Of a stretch of DNA of 64,000 bases, positions 1-13,800 are shown piece by piece. A model generated the notes under the pieces. The model worked only from the letters and a program-made list of their open reading frames with translations. It made no database searches and was not told the origin of the DNA. Position numbers and translations under genes: made by a program. The DNA comes from Mansonella perstans (taxonomy: Eukaryota > Nematoda > Chromadorea > Rhabditida > Onchocercidae), in contig JBAMDO010000573.1 in the NCBI GenBank assembly GCA_037074765.1, positions 124,001 through 188,000 on the forward strand, written 5' to 3'. Numbering within the stretch: the first letter of the stretch is position 1; each line of letters begins with the position of its first letter.

Positions 1-689
1 ATCTATTCTGATTGCAAAAATTTTTGTTAAATTTGCAACTAATTGAAATTTTATCAAACATTTTTTTTTTCTATCAATTTTGCTTATTACATAAATTATT
101 ACTAAAACAATGAAGCAAATTAATTTCTGAATTCTTACAACAAAACAATTTCTTTGTCATATTATAAGAATTCAAAAATTGAAAGCAAAATTTCTCTTTC
201 ATTTTTTATTTTAATTTTTTCCTTAAAATTTAATTAGAAAAATAATTGCTTATCAATAAATACTCTATTAAATAATAAAACATTTAAATAAAAAAAAACT
301 ATTGTCAATAAACGATTAATCTAAACAATTATTATGGATATATTGAAAATAAGCAAATCTTTTTTTTTTTTTTTTTTTATTCAAAAATTATGAATTTTTC
401 TAATGGCATTAAAAAAAATATTACGAAGTGAACATGTGTGATGATGGTTTTTTTTTTTTTTTATTAGGGCACATAGTTGGGAATTAGTATCTCTTCTCTG
501 CTACTTTCTGATTCAGTTTGTCGTTTTCTTCTTCTTACCCTCTCCGGCCTCTGATGATAATATGATTCACATTTGGATCATTGCCGGAATGTTATTATTG
601 CTGTATCTGTCGCAAAATGATCATTGAATGCTTTTTCCAAGAGAAAAATCAGTGATCGCCTTTAGCAATTTCTTAAAAATTTCTTGATT

Positions 690-713
690 ATCATCATCAT
701 CATCATCATCATC
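690..713. repeat. (ATC)8 microsatellite
   Basis: Eight perfect ATC units in non-coding AT-rich sequence. The complementary (GAT)8 occurs at 7,468-7,491. Confidence 0.9.
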
Positions 714-3102
714 TTATCTTCATTATTTTTAATTAACAAAACAAAAATATAATCATTTTTATTAATATTATTTATTTACATTTGCTTATGAATACATTCT
801 TAATTGCTATTTTCACTATCAATCACTATTATTCAATTATTTCTACAACTGTTAGCAAAATTTATTAAACGTCGAAAATTATGTGCATGATTTGAATGCA
901 CAAGATGAAATTTCATTCTTCTATGCTAACAGATTTTGTTTACTCCTAAGATAAAATAGAATTAATCCCAAAATCTAATTTTGTAAATATAGCATTACGA
1001 AAACATTGATAATTTTACATCTATATGGCATATTAGTACTAGGTCCAATATTTTAACAACTCATTTCTACGTTTATTCATAATGAATTATTTTAAGGTAA
1101 GCATTTTTCATTTTGTTACTGGCGAAAAAAATTTTTTTTTTTTTTTTCAAAAATTAGAAAACAAGTGATTTGCATTGACATTTCTATTCATTTATCATGC
1201 TTATGTAGAGAGAATAATTCAACCATTAAGCTCTATAATTTTGATTATATTTTTAATATTTGAATCAATCGTTGTCAAAGGAAGAATTAAAATTAAGCAC
1301 TTTTGATCTGCTCATAAATTAATTTTAGATCATTGTTATAGAAAAGATGTCAGGTCTTGTGGAAGTAACGTAGGAACGAACAGTATACAATCCTGGCTAT
1401 CAAATTGATATAACGGAGAATTATTATTCTTGCAGTTGTTATGTGAAAGGATAAAAATTTTAATTTGCATGAAATGAATGATTCTCTAAATATTACTTGC
1501 AGAATCATTATTACCGTTAAACAAGTTTCATAATAAATTTATTTATTAATTTACAATCTTGATACTCGATCTTCGAAATTCGCCTAAAATTAAATAGATA
1601 TACGATGTGACGGTGACACTTTTTTTTTGTTCATCATATCAAATACTTCATTTAGCCATGCTGTTCATTTTCCTCAGGCATTTATGAACGCTTTACTAAA
1701 TTGATGTCACAGGTGTTATTCCTTTTTTTTTTCCTTTTTTTTCAACATACATTTGGACTATAATAATTTCGAATTAATTAAAATATTTTGCAATATGTTT
1801 TAAAGAAAAGCCATTTTAAACGATGCTTTATGATTTATGATTCTAAGAACTTCAAAAATTATTCTAATGACTTTCTTTCTTCGCTTGCATCTTCAATAAC
1901 TATTGCGTCAGATGTGATTTAAAATTTTTTCCCTCGAATTGAAGAAGAGGAATAGAAAGGAAGAAAAACAAATTCGTTGAATGAAAAAAATTCTTTTTTT
2001 TTCCTTTCTCTTTTGAACAAGTTCAGATAAAAATTTTCGATGCATTATAAAAATTTTGCTCTCTTCGTTCCTCTTTTTTTTTTTTTTCTCATTTCCTACA
2101 AACCAATTTTTCGGCACTTTTTTTTCCTAAAAAATTTGTAAAATCGTTAATTTTTTAAAGCATTTTTGTCAATCAAAAAATAAATTCAACTTATTTTAGA
2201 ATTTAATCTTTAGATAAAAATTGTTAAAAAAAAAAAAAAAAAAAAAAAAATGAATGAATGAATGAATGAAAGTTTAATTTACAAGTAATATTACATCAAA
2301 CAGATATACTATATCAAATATGAAATCAATTTTGTGATATTTAATAAAAGACTGAAATTAAAATTCATCGTATCAATTTCATTTAATATACAATTTATAT
2401 AAAAATTCGATAGCTTTTTTTTTTTTTTATTGCCAAATTTTTTTTTTTTTTTTACCAAACTAACTTGATATTCTAATAATTAAAAATATTTTTATTAGCT
2501 AATTAATTGCTACTAAATTGAGAATACCGTATTCAGGCGGGAGATGGTTAAATATGCATTAATATATGATGTTTACTATGCATGATACACATAGAGAGAA
2601 TGCAGGGGCAATCACTGAAACACCAATTGCTTCGCCGTTGTAAAGGAAGGCAAAAATGCCTGCTGCATTCGCGCTACAGTCTTCTATTATTGGTTACCAA
2701 AATTTTTAATTAATATTTGAATTTAAATTTTTTTTCTCTTATCATTATGATATTTATTTCTTCTTTTTGAAGTTTATTTTAGTCTACATATTACCGTATG
2801 ATATTAATAAGTTTAAAAAAATTTCAAACTTTTGATAAAAGTACATGCACGAATCATTTTTAATTTTATTCCTTTTCATGAATTAGTAAATTTTCTAATT
2901 GAAATTCATAATATATCTATGTTGTAATTAACTGAATGTATATTCATAGCTTTATAAAAAAAAAAGCACATTTTTTTTTTTTTTTTTTTTTATTAGTAAT
3001 GAGATTTTTCTATTCTCTAACATTGTCATTGTGCAAACAAACAATTCACAAACTGATAAGAAAAGGAGACATTAGAAAATATTTTTAAACATTACGAAAG
3101 AA

Positions 3103-3146
3103 ATGAAAAGAAATGAAATGAAATGAAATGAAATGAAATAAAATGA
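3103..3146. repeat. GAAAT pentanucleotide repeat
   Basis: Imperfect run of about seven GAAAT units with one or two interruptions, in non-coding sequence. Confidence 0.85.
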
Positions 3147-4781
3147 TGCAAAAATTCAAAAGTAAGAAAGAAGAAAAATGAAAAAATTTAAATTTTACAA
3201 ATAATTATAAATTGCAAGAATTTATGCGAATAACATTCAAAAAATTCATACAAATATGAGGTAAAACTAAAAAAAAATACTTAATTTTGAATAAGAAATA
3301 TTAATAAATAAAACAATTGAAATATACTATCACTTTTCAAAAAAATGAATACTTTAAATGATAAAAAATTTTTTAAAAATTTCAAAATAAACAGCAAAAA
3401 AAAATTCTATATTGCAAAAAAAAAAGAAAAAAAAAAAAGAAAAGATTAAAATGTTTCAAGTCTAGTCCCCCCCCTCTCTATTTTTAAAACTAAAACTATA
3501 TGAAGAATGTTAAAGTTGGGTAAGCAAAATCAGCAAAAATGATTTTTCCTGGTTGCACTTTCATCAAAATGAAATGCATTTCAAAAAGTGGTCTTGCTCT
3601 GCTTGCTTAGTTATCCTGATAAGCTGTTTTAGTTGTTACTGGAAGCGTATCAAAGTTTATTTATCATTGATTGATAGTAATGAATTCAAATTTATCTTCA
3701 TATTTCAAAATAAAATTAATGATTAATATTAGCTTCATTTTGATTCATTGATTTTTTAGCTATGCTCATTATGAATTTTCATTTTAACATTATTTTTATT
3801 TTATATTAATTTTTTTTTTTTTTCCAACAATTTCTACTTCATTCATATCTATTGATTGATTGCTAATTGATCATTTAATTCAAACTAAAATTTACTTGGA
3901 AAAATTTTTTTTTTTGACCCTTTTAAAATTAAAACAAATGAATAAAAATGATAAAATTCATTTCACTAGAATTTTGAGCAAAATTAAATGAATAATAAAA
4001 AGATTAATTTTGGAAAAAAAAAAAAAAAAAAAAAGAAAGTGACTAATTAATACTTTAGGATCAATTATTTTTAGCGTATTAATCTTAAGCATAGAAGAAA
4101 TAATGAATTAAAAGAAAATGTTTTTACATAATGTAAAATAAGAATTAAAATATTAATTTTAAGTTTTTTATCAATTTATAAAATGCCTTTAAATTAGTTA
4201 AGTTATTTTGTGAGTTTAATTGAACTGATTGATTAGTAAAAGTAGTGAATTTATCACATCTTTCATAAATTTCAAATGTATAATTGAGCTAAATTATGAA
4301 GATTTCACTTCATTTCTTCCTACTCTTTTCAATTATCATGATCCATTCGTTCATATCTGATCGGCCTAAATGCTAAAAAATGATTAAGGCTTAAAGCTGA
4401 AATGATTATATATCTAGTTAATTGCTTCGATAATGTCAAAAAAATTCGGCAATTTCGCAAATCATTTGCAAATAGATATTACGCAATCTCCGTAATAGTG
4501 AAACGGAAATGCTGACCTGGAATGAAGGAATTTAATCATGGAACATTGGTACGATTATTGGACTTTTATGTTGCTATCAAAGAACTTAGACTGGGTTGAA
4601 TGAAATCGCTTGTCTCGATAATGATGTAATGAAAAAGGCCTTAGATGCAATTTAAAATTCCTGGATGGTCCTTTTTTTTTTCTGCAGTGATTTTTTTTTT
4701 TTTGTAGAAAATGCCTATGATAGACGACATACATATACACACACACATATAGAAAAGAATCATAAATTTACATACAAGCAG

Positions 4782-4865
4782 ACTTACACGAGACAGACAA
4801 CGACAAAGATGGCGACAACCAACTGTTCAATTTCTGTTCTCTTCCTGAATCTCTCTATGTAAATA
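4782..4865 (+). other. candidate exon with perfect splice donor
   Basis: An acceptor-like CAAGCAG is followed by about 85 nt ending at AG|GTAAGT, the best donor in the first 15 kb. One frame is open throughout and rich in Asp and Asn. A second frame starts at an ATG with an AAAG context but stops 17 codons later. The donor leaves phase 2, which does not match the phase-0 start of the first recognisable lin-29 exon, so at least one further exon would be needed. It could be a 5' exon or untranslated exon of lin-29, or unrelated. Confidence 0.25.
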
Positions 4866-4874
4866 GGTAAGTAC

Positions 4875-5040
4875 ATGTATGTATATGTGTGTGTGTCTGT
4901 GTGTGTGTGTCTGTGTGTGTGTCTGTGTGTGTATGTTATGCGTATATGTATATGTTTAGAGTATATGAGTGTATGTATCAGTTGTGTGTATGTTGTGTGT
5001 ATGTTGTGTGTATGTGTGTGTGTGTGTATGTGTATGCGTA
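4875..5040. repeat. (TG)n imperfect microsatellite
   Basis: A long TG/TATG/TCTG-rich run of about 165 bp directly downstream of the splice-donor-like site at 4,866. The open frames here are artefacts of the repeat. Confidence 0.9.
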
Positions 5041-5324
5041 GCTTTCAGCTGATGTAACCAATTGGATGGGCAGTCCGGGAAAGCAGTGAGTTGTTTTAGC
5101 TCCATCGATCAGGTTGCACTCTTCGCAGATGTTTTTTTTTTTTTTTTTTTGTATTCGGGCAACACCACATTTTTAAACTGGCGAAACTCTTTTTCATACA
5201 TTTCGAAACTTTTTTTTTTTTTTTTTTTGCGATTACTCAATTAATTCTGTCTTTGTTTCCTTTCTTTATGTCTAATATGCACGCATACTGAACATCTTCA
5301 TTCTTTACAATAATTACGTTGATT

Positions 5325-5560
5325 CCATGATTCGTGATTACGTGATTTGTGAAAATCCCTATCGATATTGAACGTGATTTGTGAATCCCTATCGATATTG
5401 AACATGATTCGTGATTACGTGATTCGTAACCCCTATTGAAATTGAACATGATTCGTGATTACATGATTCGTAACCCCTATTGAAATTGAACATGATTCGT
5501 GATTACGTGATTTGTAATGCCTATCGAAATTGAACGTGATCCATGATTCGTGAACCGTAA
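5325..5560. repeat. 44-bp minisatellite
   Basis: About five imperfect tandem copies of a roughly 44-bp unit built around ATTCGTGATTACGTGATT and CCCCTATTGAAATTGAA. The central two copies are nearly identical and the outer ones diverge and contain small deletions. Short motifs from this unit (ATTCGTGAT) recur in the direct repeat just upstream of the first lin-29 zinc-finger exon. Confidence 0.85.
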
Positions 5561-7467
5561 TTCTTTTTATCGAAACGTTAATATCTTATTGAAATTCTCC
5601 AGAATAAATCTAGTCTGAATATGAAGATCGAAATGTTCAATCTAGATAGGTGAAAATTTTTCTAGGCTAAGATTCTTTGCCTTCAATCCTCTTAATTAAT
5701 TGATTAATTGTCCAATGATGATGCAATTCATGCCTTTCAAACGATTACTACGATCAAATTTGATCTACGACAAACTGTTCACTGTAACTTTCTCATTTGA
5801 AATTATAAAATAACGCAGCTAGCTATATATATATTTTTTCTTCTTTATTTGTATTAAAAAATGTTACAGTGAATTCATTTGAGCTTATAAAATGATCTAA
5901 ATTAATCACAATACATGTAAACTTTATGTAATTCTGTAAAAATTAAATTGATAAGCTTGTCGAAATAGCGACATTTTAAATACTAAAAATTATCTCATTA
6001 ACAGCGCATGAATCATTCAAATTATTTTAAAAAATAATATGTACTATTTTGCCATAAAAAAAAAAAAAAAAAACTTTTTAAAATATCTAAAATTGTTGAT
6101 TTTTAATAGGAGAGAGAGAATAAACTTTATACTGGGAATAATCATTATTTGTTAGATATGGAAAGTTTTTTACAAAAAAAAAAAAAAAAAAAAAATCCTG
6201 ATGTTATTTCAGAAGAATATTAAATATTATAGATAGCAAAATATTTGAAAAGTTGAGAGTATCAGTTAAGAATCATAAAACACTTTTAAAAAAAAAGTGA
6301 AAAAGTATACATATAAGGGAAAAATAATGATGGTTAAGACGAAATGTTCACTTGCACAAGAATGGATTCATACAAGTGATTGAATGTATGAAGTCATTCA
6401 CTAATAGTTGTTAAGTAGTATTTCTTTCTAGAAATTGAATCAAAAAAAAAAAAAAAAACAAAACTTAGTATAGCTGGCGGCAAATTACAATAGTAAAATC
6501 TTTTTTAAGCGCAGATTTTACAAATTTCGGAGCAATACAACTTGCCTGATCAAAAAATGCATCTTCTTGTTGTTTATGTGTGTTCATGATTCATAAACTT
6601 TACCAGTGACAAAATTTGAAAGAGAAGATAAGAATAAAAAAAAATAGAACTTGCTTAAACAGGTTTTTAAATTCTAAAATAAAATGCACAAAAATAAGCA
6701 CAAAAATATCAGAAATAAATTTACACTTAATTTAAAATCTCCTTTCAGTTGATTTTTATAAAAATGAGCAGAACTTTTTTTTTTTTTTTAAGTTGATAGT
6801 TTTTCTTCAACACATATAACCTAGAAATTGTTCAGTTTTTTTGTTACATGAAAATTAATCAATTAATAGAGAATTTTTCAAAAATTTTCACCTCAAACCA
6901 AGAATTAAGATCTAAGATTGCAGTAAATATGAGAAAAATTCAATTTTTGCAATAATAAAATAGTTGTGCGTAAAGAAAAAAAATTTTTTTTTGCACTAAT
7001 TCGCGTAAAAAAAAAGTGTTGTGGCCCAACAACATTTCGTCATAAGTGATTTGATTGTTTTCAAGTATCGAGAAACTATTCCATTTAATGATACCAAAAA
7101 GATAGATGCTCTATCTGAATAGCATTATTGGATACATACTTTCTTTCCGATCTTTCAGGAACTTCTATTATGATTGTCATTTTTCAAAACGTTTAGATAT
7201 TTTGGCTTTAACTTATAAAATACTTGTAGTGTGCACAATTTCTTATCTTTCTGTCAAAGTTAGAGAAAAGGTCATATGAAATGAAGCTTTTTCTTTGCTA
7301 ACAAATTTCAAATAATAATTTGTCACTGTTTAATTATCCGGATGTTTTAAGTGTTTTGATTCATACAAATGATTGATCCAGATAGACTGAATGATTTGAA
7401 TCATTTACTGAGCAAAATTCATTTGCTTTATATTTGATCTGAAATAAAGACGAAAAAGAAGCTTGCT

Positions 7468-7491
7468 GATGATGATGATGATGATGATGAT
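7468..7491. repeat. (GAT)8 microsatellite at the edge of a GC-rich patch
   Basis: Eight perfect GAT units. The following 200 bp are unusually GC-rich for the window and contain a glycine-rich plus-strand open frame (about 7,535-7,720) and a minus-strand open frame. Neither could be placed in a gene model. Confidence 0.9.
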
Positions 7492-7689
7492 GCTGATACT
7501 GTTGATGAAAGGTAATGGCAGTACCAGTATTGGTGATGGGAGAGGGGCGGTGGTAATGATGGTGGCGCAGCGACTGGTCATTACAGTGTACAAGGTGGTA
7601 AAGGAGAAGGAAAAACTGGGTCCATTGGGGCGATCCATCTTTTTCATCATTTTTTCCCCGCTAGTCCCGCCTTTCACTCCCTTTCTTCC

Positions 7690-8322
7690 CTAATTAGCCT
7701 TGCCCCTTTGCCTAACCATTTTCTCTAACTCCTTAATTTTCTTTTCGGAGAAAAAGGAAATTTTTACAGGGAGTTGAAATGATTCTTTCGCTGTTTGTAC
7801 AACGCTGGGGGTCCAACTAGAAAGATACCAGTAGGCAGGTTTTCTGTATCCTTTTCTCCGAACCTTTATCGCCGTATCACTTAAAGTGTGTTCTTCACTT
7901 TTCGATACATTTAAAGAGTCATCATTTGCTGTTTCTTCCCCATCTAGCTTTTTTTGGTAGTATTCTTCTTGGGATTTGACTTTAATATAAAAAAATATCT
8001 TAATTTAATATGAAAAAAAAAAAAAAAGAATGTATCTATCCAGATATATTATCTATAAGTGACCCTTTTTTTTGGATCAACAATTTATATCAATTGATAG
8101 CATTTAATTTGAATATTTCTCATTACGAGTGATAAAGTAATTTTTGTTTCTTTTACAATATTTCAGACTTACATCGAATACTCTCCACCATTATTCTCAT
8201 TTCTAGCCATTTATAACTGTAACATTCGACATTGCTCATCAGCTTGGCTGATAATACTAGTTGAGACAAATATGAAAACAATTTAAACGGAGAATGTAAC
8301 ATATAAAGGCCAATATGGGAAA
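7690..8322 (-). CDS. hypothetical protein, two 3'-terminal exons (partial)
   Basis: Two open exons join in phase on the minus strand. The first, 8,322 to 8,173, follows an acceptor-like TTCACAG and ends at a strong donor (GAT|GTAAGT) in phase 1. The second, 7,979 to 7,690, starts after ATTAAAG in the matching phase and runs 96 codons to TAG. The joined 146 residues are hydrophilic in the second half, with an acidic Ser/Glu/Asp stretch, a basic Arg/Lys turn, an aromatic patch (AYWYLSSW) and a Lys/Glu-rich helical end. No ATG is visible, so upstream exons are missing. I do not recognise a family. An open frame of this length can arise by chance in AT-rich DNA; the phase match and higher GC favour a real exon pair. 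Confidence 0.4.
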
Positions 8323-10186
8323 CTGTGAATGTTCTTAAAGGCACGAACAGTTTTACAAACCATGAAAAAACATTCGACCCAACTGATCAATAAGTTTTAT
8401 CATATGAGATCAAACTGTTGTAATGAATTCCACCAATTCCATATATCAGACTTTCCTTTTTCCTTTCAATTATTATTAAATCCTATCGAGCAGTCTATCT
8501 TATGACCTTTAACTTCACTTAGCTATTTGCAATGCCTATCTTTCAATCAGCTAACATTGACAGGCCATTCCTAATGTCTCGATCAAATAATAAAAATTGC
8601 AGAAAAGGACAATAAAAAGATTTAATGTACAAAAAAGTGCGATGATAATAGCAAAAATAACTTCTTAAGTATTTTATTATTATGGCTAAACTTATTGCAT
8701 TAATTTAACTTTTTTGATAATCTTGTCAACTAGTTAGCATTCTGTAATACTCAATGTACTCTCGCTATCTAAAAATTTTTCTTACTTCACATATACATGT
8801 ATCACGCATTAAGACTTTCTTATTTTAGGCTTCCAGTATCAAATTCAATTCATTCATTGCTTTTACATTACTTTTATCTTTCGCTAGTTTTATTTCCAAC
8901 TGAAGCTGATAAGTCGTACTATACTTTAGCAATGTGAACCTTTTAGTTATGTGAAGAGTGGTGTTAAATGTAGTAATTTCACAGAATGTTATACCATGTA
9001 GTAAGTTTCAAACAGCCATATTTACTTGAATGAAATTCTTTAGAAAAACCGAAATTAAACGAAAAGCTATAGCAAGTTGAAGGTAATTGCAAATAGACTT
9101 TTTTGAATATAGATATAATTGATTCTTCGCTTCAATATTGGCATTCATTTATTGCAATTACAATGGGCACTTACAAGAAAAATTTAATATTTTTTTGCAT
9201 TAAATTTTTGCATTGAAGAAAAATTATGTCAACTTTGTACCCCACTTTCTCCATACTATCTTCATACTATTTGAAAAACATTTTGCGACAAGATAAAAAG
9301 CCTATATAAATGCTTTGTTTTGCTGATATTGTATGCTTGTAACAGCTTATCTAACCTTAAAGCTATATAATTTTAACGGTTAAAATATCTGCGTAAAGTC
9401 ATTTTTTTTTTTCATTTATTCAAACTTAACAAATTCAATATCAATCATAAATAAATTCAAATTCCGAGAATTTATCGATCAGATAGTAAATCATTTTATG
9501 ACATAAATAAACTGTATAAAGTATGTTTCATAGAACAGTTCGTTTGTGTTGTTTGTCAGACTCTTCCTCATTGCAATGGATTTCTTTTTTTGTCGTTAAA
9601 ATTATAGTAGATAAACCTGAAACAAAAAAAGGAAAAAAGGAAATAGTGAAATGAAAATGAAGTGAAACTTAACAAATTTTGGCCTATTTGATTGATATTG
9701 GCCTGTTTTGATTGTTATCATATAGCAGACGGCTGTTAATTTTTGCTATTTTGTTGATAGATAACGAAAAAACATTTATGGAAAGGAAGAGTGAAAGAAA
9801 GGAATAGCAAAAAAGTATTGCAGCCAAGCATGTTCCCATCATTTATAGGCTAGCTATGTTTTCAGTTGTTGAAAAAAAAAAAAAAAAAAAAAAAAAAAAT
9901 AGCATAATTTAAAGAATGAAAAGCACTTTGCACAAATACAAAATAATCACCATGGAAGTTAAAGCAAGGGTATATCTACCTGTCTAAATGCTTTTTAGTC
10001 TATTCATATCTTTAAAAAAATATCTAGTATATAGCAGATTTTTTACTCTTACATTCATTCATCTTTAAGAAACTTTTTTCAAGGGCATTTTTCTTGTTCA
10101 AAAATAATTTGAAGTCTGCTCTCTTGTTAATAGCATATAGATAGGGGATACAAGCAAATGATACACATATACTCTTCTCATCAATG

Positions 10187-10191
10187 ATGTA

Positions 10192-10256
<65 letters not shown>

Positions 10257-10261
10257 ATGTA
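10187..10261. repeat. (TG)n microsatellite
   Basis: A nearly pure TG run of about 40 bp flanked by TATG units. Confidence 0.95.
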
Positions 10262-10689
10262 ATACGCATAAAATATCTGTCATAGAGTTTGAAAGCATTT
10301 TAGTGTTCCAATAAAACTTTCAAATGCTGAACAAATACATTCTAAAGTTATTATCTAGTATCTCTAATGATGAACTTTTTCATGGATAATATTCAAATAT
10401 TCAATTGGATCAAATTAAGAGTATCAGGAGATATCAAGAATAAATTTATCAAAGTGAATAAAATAAAAATGTAATGCAGCAGCAATGTTTATAAGCTATT
10501 TTTGGGGAAATACCCCTTCTGGCATTCTATGCTTCATATTTTTCATTTCCTCTCATCATTCATTTTTTTTATTCTACATTCTGTCAACAATTTTCTCACG
10601 CCTTTACCACGTTATGCAAATAATAAACACGAAGATTACTCAGAGGTTGCAAATTTTCTTCTAAATTTTCGATTTATTTATTTAAAGAT

Positions 10690-10818
10690 TCGTTTACTTT
10701 CGAATTTCCCCGTGGAAAAAAGGCTTCGTCCCTCCGTAATTAGCCAGGAGGAAGAGGTCGAGATTTTGAATAGTGCTCTCAGATTGAAGTTGATAGAGAT
10801 GCAACCAAGGATAGTCAG
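10690..10818 (+). other. candidate isolated coding exon
   Basis: An open stretch after an acceptor-like ATTTAAAG, ending at a plausible donor (GTCAG|GTATGA) in phase 2. The translation is charged and helix-like, with an EEEVE run followed by alternating Leu and basic residues. GC content is clearly above its surroundings. It does not join in phase to the lin-29 exon at 15,692. It may be a 5' exon of lin-29 via a missing intermediate exon, or belong to another gene. Confidence 0.3.
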
Positions 10819-13800
10819 GTATGATTAATCATACTTTCTTTAAATAATCTTTCCATTCATTTTTTTTTTTTTTTTTTTTTTTAAAAATACTTTATGTATC
10901 TATTTGATGCATTAACTATTTTGTATATCGCTTTAGGGCATTTGTCATTTTGTAGGCAATAATGAGATACCATTAAATAATAATTTTCAAACTAATCTGG
11001 GAGATGGAATTAGAAGATAGATCATATAACTGACATTCAGCAATGAGTGATTTAGCGACAGAAATCAGAATTTAGAATACCAATGATGATAGAATATCAA
11101 TTGTTTTCTTCCTGAATCAAATGCATTTGATCAGATGATTTTTAATTTGTTAGCTGATTGCAAGGATGAGTTTCTAATTAAAAGTGTACTAAAAGACATA
11201 GAAGGACCGAAATTCATAAAATTATCTCATTTAGAGTATTAGTCAAGAAGAAAAATGTTGAAAATTTTGAAAGTCTAATACTTTCCACATGTTGATTTCC
11301 TTTCTTAAAGGATGTTTTGTCTATCTTAAGTGTTTTCACACATGTTTTTCATTTTGGCAAGACTTTTTGAATAATTGCTAGTTTGTCACATCTACAAATA
11401 GTCTACAATAGTACTCCCACAGATCTTATTTTACTAGGCTTTCAGATCATCTCCTGTAAACATGTTATATTCTAAATTAAGGTAGGAATAGAAACACCAC
11501 CAATTCCTTGACACTTATCTACTCGTTCATTTCTTGAAAAGTGAAAGATTTTGATTATATCAGCTAGTAGTAATTTCAAAGATCTTTATTCTTTCGGAAT
11601 TTCATCAGTTTTGTCAAAAAATGGATCCAAAGTTTCAAGTAAGGATTTCAAATTACTGAATACTACTAGAATGAAGTACACTTCATTCAAGATACAGTGA
11701 TCTCAAATTATTTATAACGTTAGAGGAACAACAAAATTTAAAATTAGGCTAAAGATTAAATTAAAAATCATTATTCAAAATGACCTGTTCTATGAAATGC
11801 TAAAAGTTGAAATCATTTAAAATGGAATTGTAAGAAAAAATTACGTTTTTTTAATTAATGAAATATCGGAGCAATAAGATTATCCTACCATATTTACTTT
11901 CCTAATATTTCAGAATATATTTTTATGGTCATATCTAGTTTTCATATTTCCCTTGAGGAATCTATAATTATCATACTTTATAATAGAAATAAAAATAAAT
12001 CATATTTCATTGCTTAAGGACCATCTAAGCTACCCAAGTAAACCGAATTTTTTTTCTCTTCCATTTTATTTGAATTACACTTATGATTCGACATAAAACT
12101 ATGTTAAATAGGATGATATATCCTTCTTCCAGCTAACAACACTTTGTACGTATTGGGTTCTACAATAATCATCTATTTTTATCATACTGAGGCAAGAAAC
12201 TCTCATAGACAATTCTTTACCAATCTTTTGTTCAAAATCAATTAATTAGTACAATTTTCACTCATATCTTCTTACTGATCAAAAATAATCTTAAATGATA
12301 CGATAAATTTTTATACATCTATCATTCTAGACGAAATATCATAGTAAATTCTAGAAAACACATTTATATAATTATTTGAATATTAATAATGATATTAAAA
12401 TGAAATGGTATTTCACATTATACTCGTACACATTTTGACTCATAATTGACAAGCTTTCTTTCAACTTTTCTATTCATCTATTTACTAGTAAATCTTTTGT
12501 AGTCACCATCTGTGCGAATAACATCTGTTACTATTTAGTTTCTCTGTACAACAATCAAATTGTTTGTAACATTTGGAAAACTTATTTTTTCCTATCAGAT
12601 CAATTCCCATATTGGCCAATAGATTAAGTTTCATCTTGAAATAGTTTATTTTTCTTTCTTTTTTTTTTTTTTTCAATAAATGAAATAAGAGTTATTAAAT
12701 TTGAAATGAATTTATTATTGTCTAAAAAGAATTGAACAAAATGAGCTGTTACTTTTGAATGAATAAAATGAAGTGGTAAATGAGCGGATAAGTAAAAAAG
12801 ATGTATGCCAAGTAAATGCAATCTTCAAACGGTATCTCATTTCATTCCGGATACTTAAACTATGCTCACTGTATCCTTTCTTTTCCGGTTACTTCATCTT
12901 CATTCAAATCATCGGAAGACCGCCTATCATCTACGATCTTTTTGACCGTCAACTATCACATTTTCCTTTTTAGTAATGGATCCGCCTCCTTTCTTTGAAG
13001 AGACACGTCTGTGATTGGTTCTTAAGATACCGTGAAAACAACTCCTTGTATTGTATTTCTGTATGTGTGTGTGTGTGTCTGTATGTTCACAATATGTATG
13101 TTGTGTTTTGTGTGTAAGTGTACTATCTTAATTAGTATATCTGCTCATACCATTCGTCAAGAAATTTAGGCAATGAAATGAATAAAAATTCAGAACGAGG
13201 TGGAAACAATTTTTTCTTCTCTGTCTTCCAATAGAAGAAGACGAATTACATTGAAAACGTTAAATCTGTCGAGGTCTCTAAAATATTTCATATGTGAAAT
13301 ATTTAATATGGTTGTGAATGAGAAAAATATTGATCGATTTGTTGAAATTTAGAGGTAATTTCATTTTACAATATTTTCAAGGACAGAACACTTTCAATAA
13401 GGGAGCAAGATGTTTTAGAGAATGTGAAATGTCTTTTTTAAAAAAGCCTACAAAAAAAAAAAAAAAAAAAAAAAAAACAAAATTTAATAAGTACAAAATG
13501 AAAGAAATCAGAAAGTATTAAAGAGAGAGGAAAAAAAGCCTAGAACTTATTGATTTCATCAAAGACTAAATTCAAAAAGCTATCCTTCTATTCCTGAATA
13601 ACATTTTGATTTGTCAACAGAAATCATTCACGGGAATTATAACTGATACACTTAATTCTCGTCATTGATGCCATATTGAAGGAAAAGAAAACAATAAATG
13701 GTATTTTATAAAAACACAACTTCTATTAGCTTAAATAATTCAGCAATAGGTAAGGATGAAATCTTATTCATCGTCAAAAACACTGATTTCATTAGTGCTT

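Larger units (their letters stand above)
1..7689. other. AT-rich, gene-poor stretch
   Basis: No confident gene. The stretch is dominated by long poly-T and poly-A runs (for example near 361-379, 2,225-2,250, 2,970-2,991 and 6,181-6,195) and short microsatellites. Three patches with higher GC look exon-like but stand alone: a minus-strand open frame at about 464-530, Arg/Glu/Ser-rich and ending in a stop after an AG acceptor; a minus-strand open frame at about 2,560-2,700 with hydrophobic residues; and a plus-strand stretch at about 4,782-4,865 ending at a perfect AG|GTAAGT donor. None could be joined to another exon in phase. They could be 5' exons of lin-29, exons of an unseen gene, or chance. 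Confidence 0.5.

Noticed and set aside
4875..5057. Plus-strand open frame of Val, Cys and Tyr repeats
   Set aside because: Produced by the (TG)n microsatellite; no splice context and extreme low complexity.
12780..13010. Minus-strand stretches rich in Lys, Asp and Glu around a GC-richer patch
   Set aside because: The frames change within a few bases with an impossibly short intron, and the plus strand is equally open.
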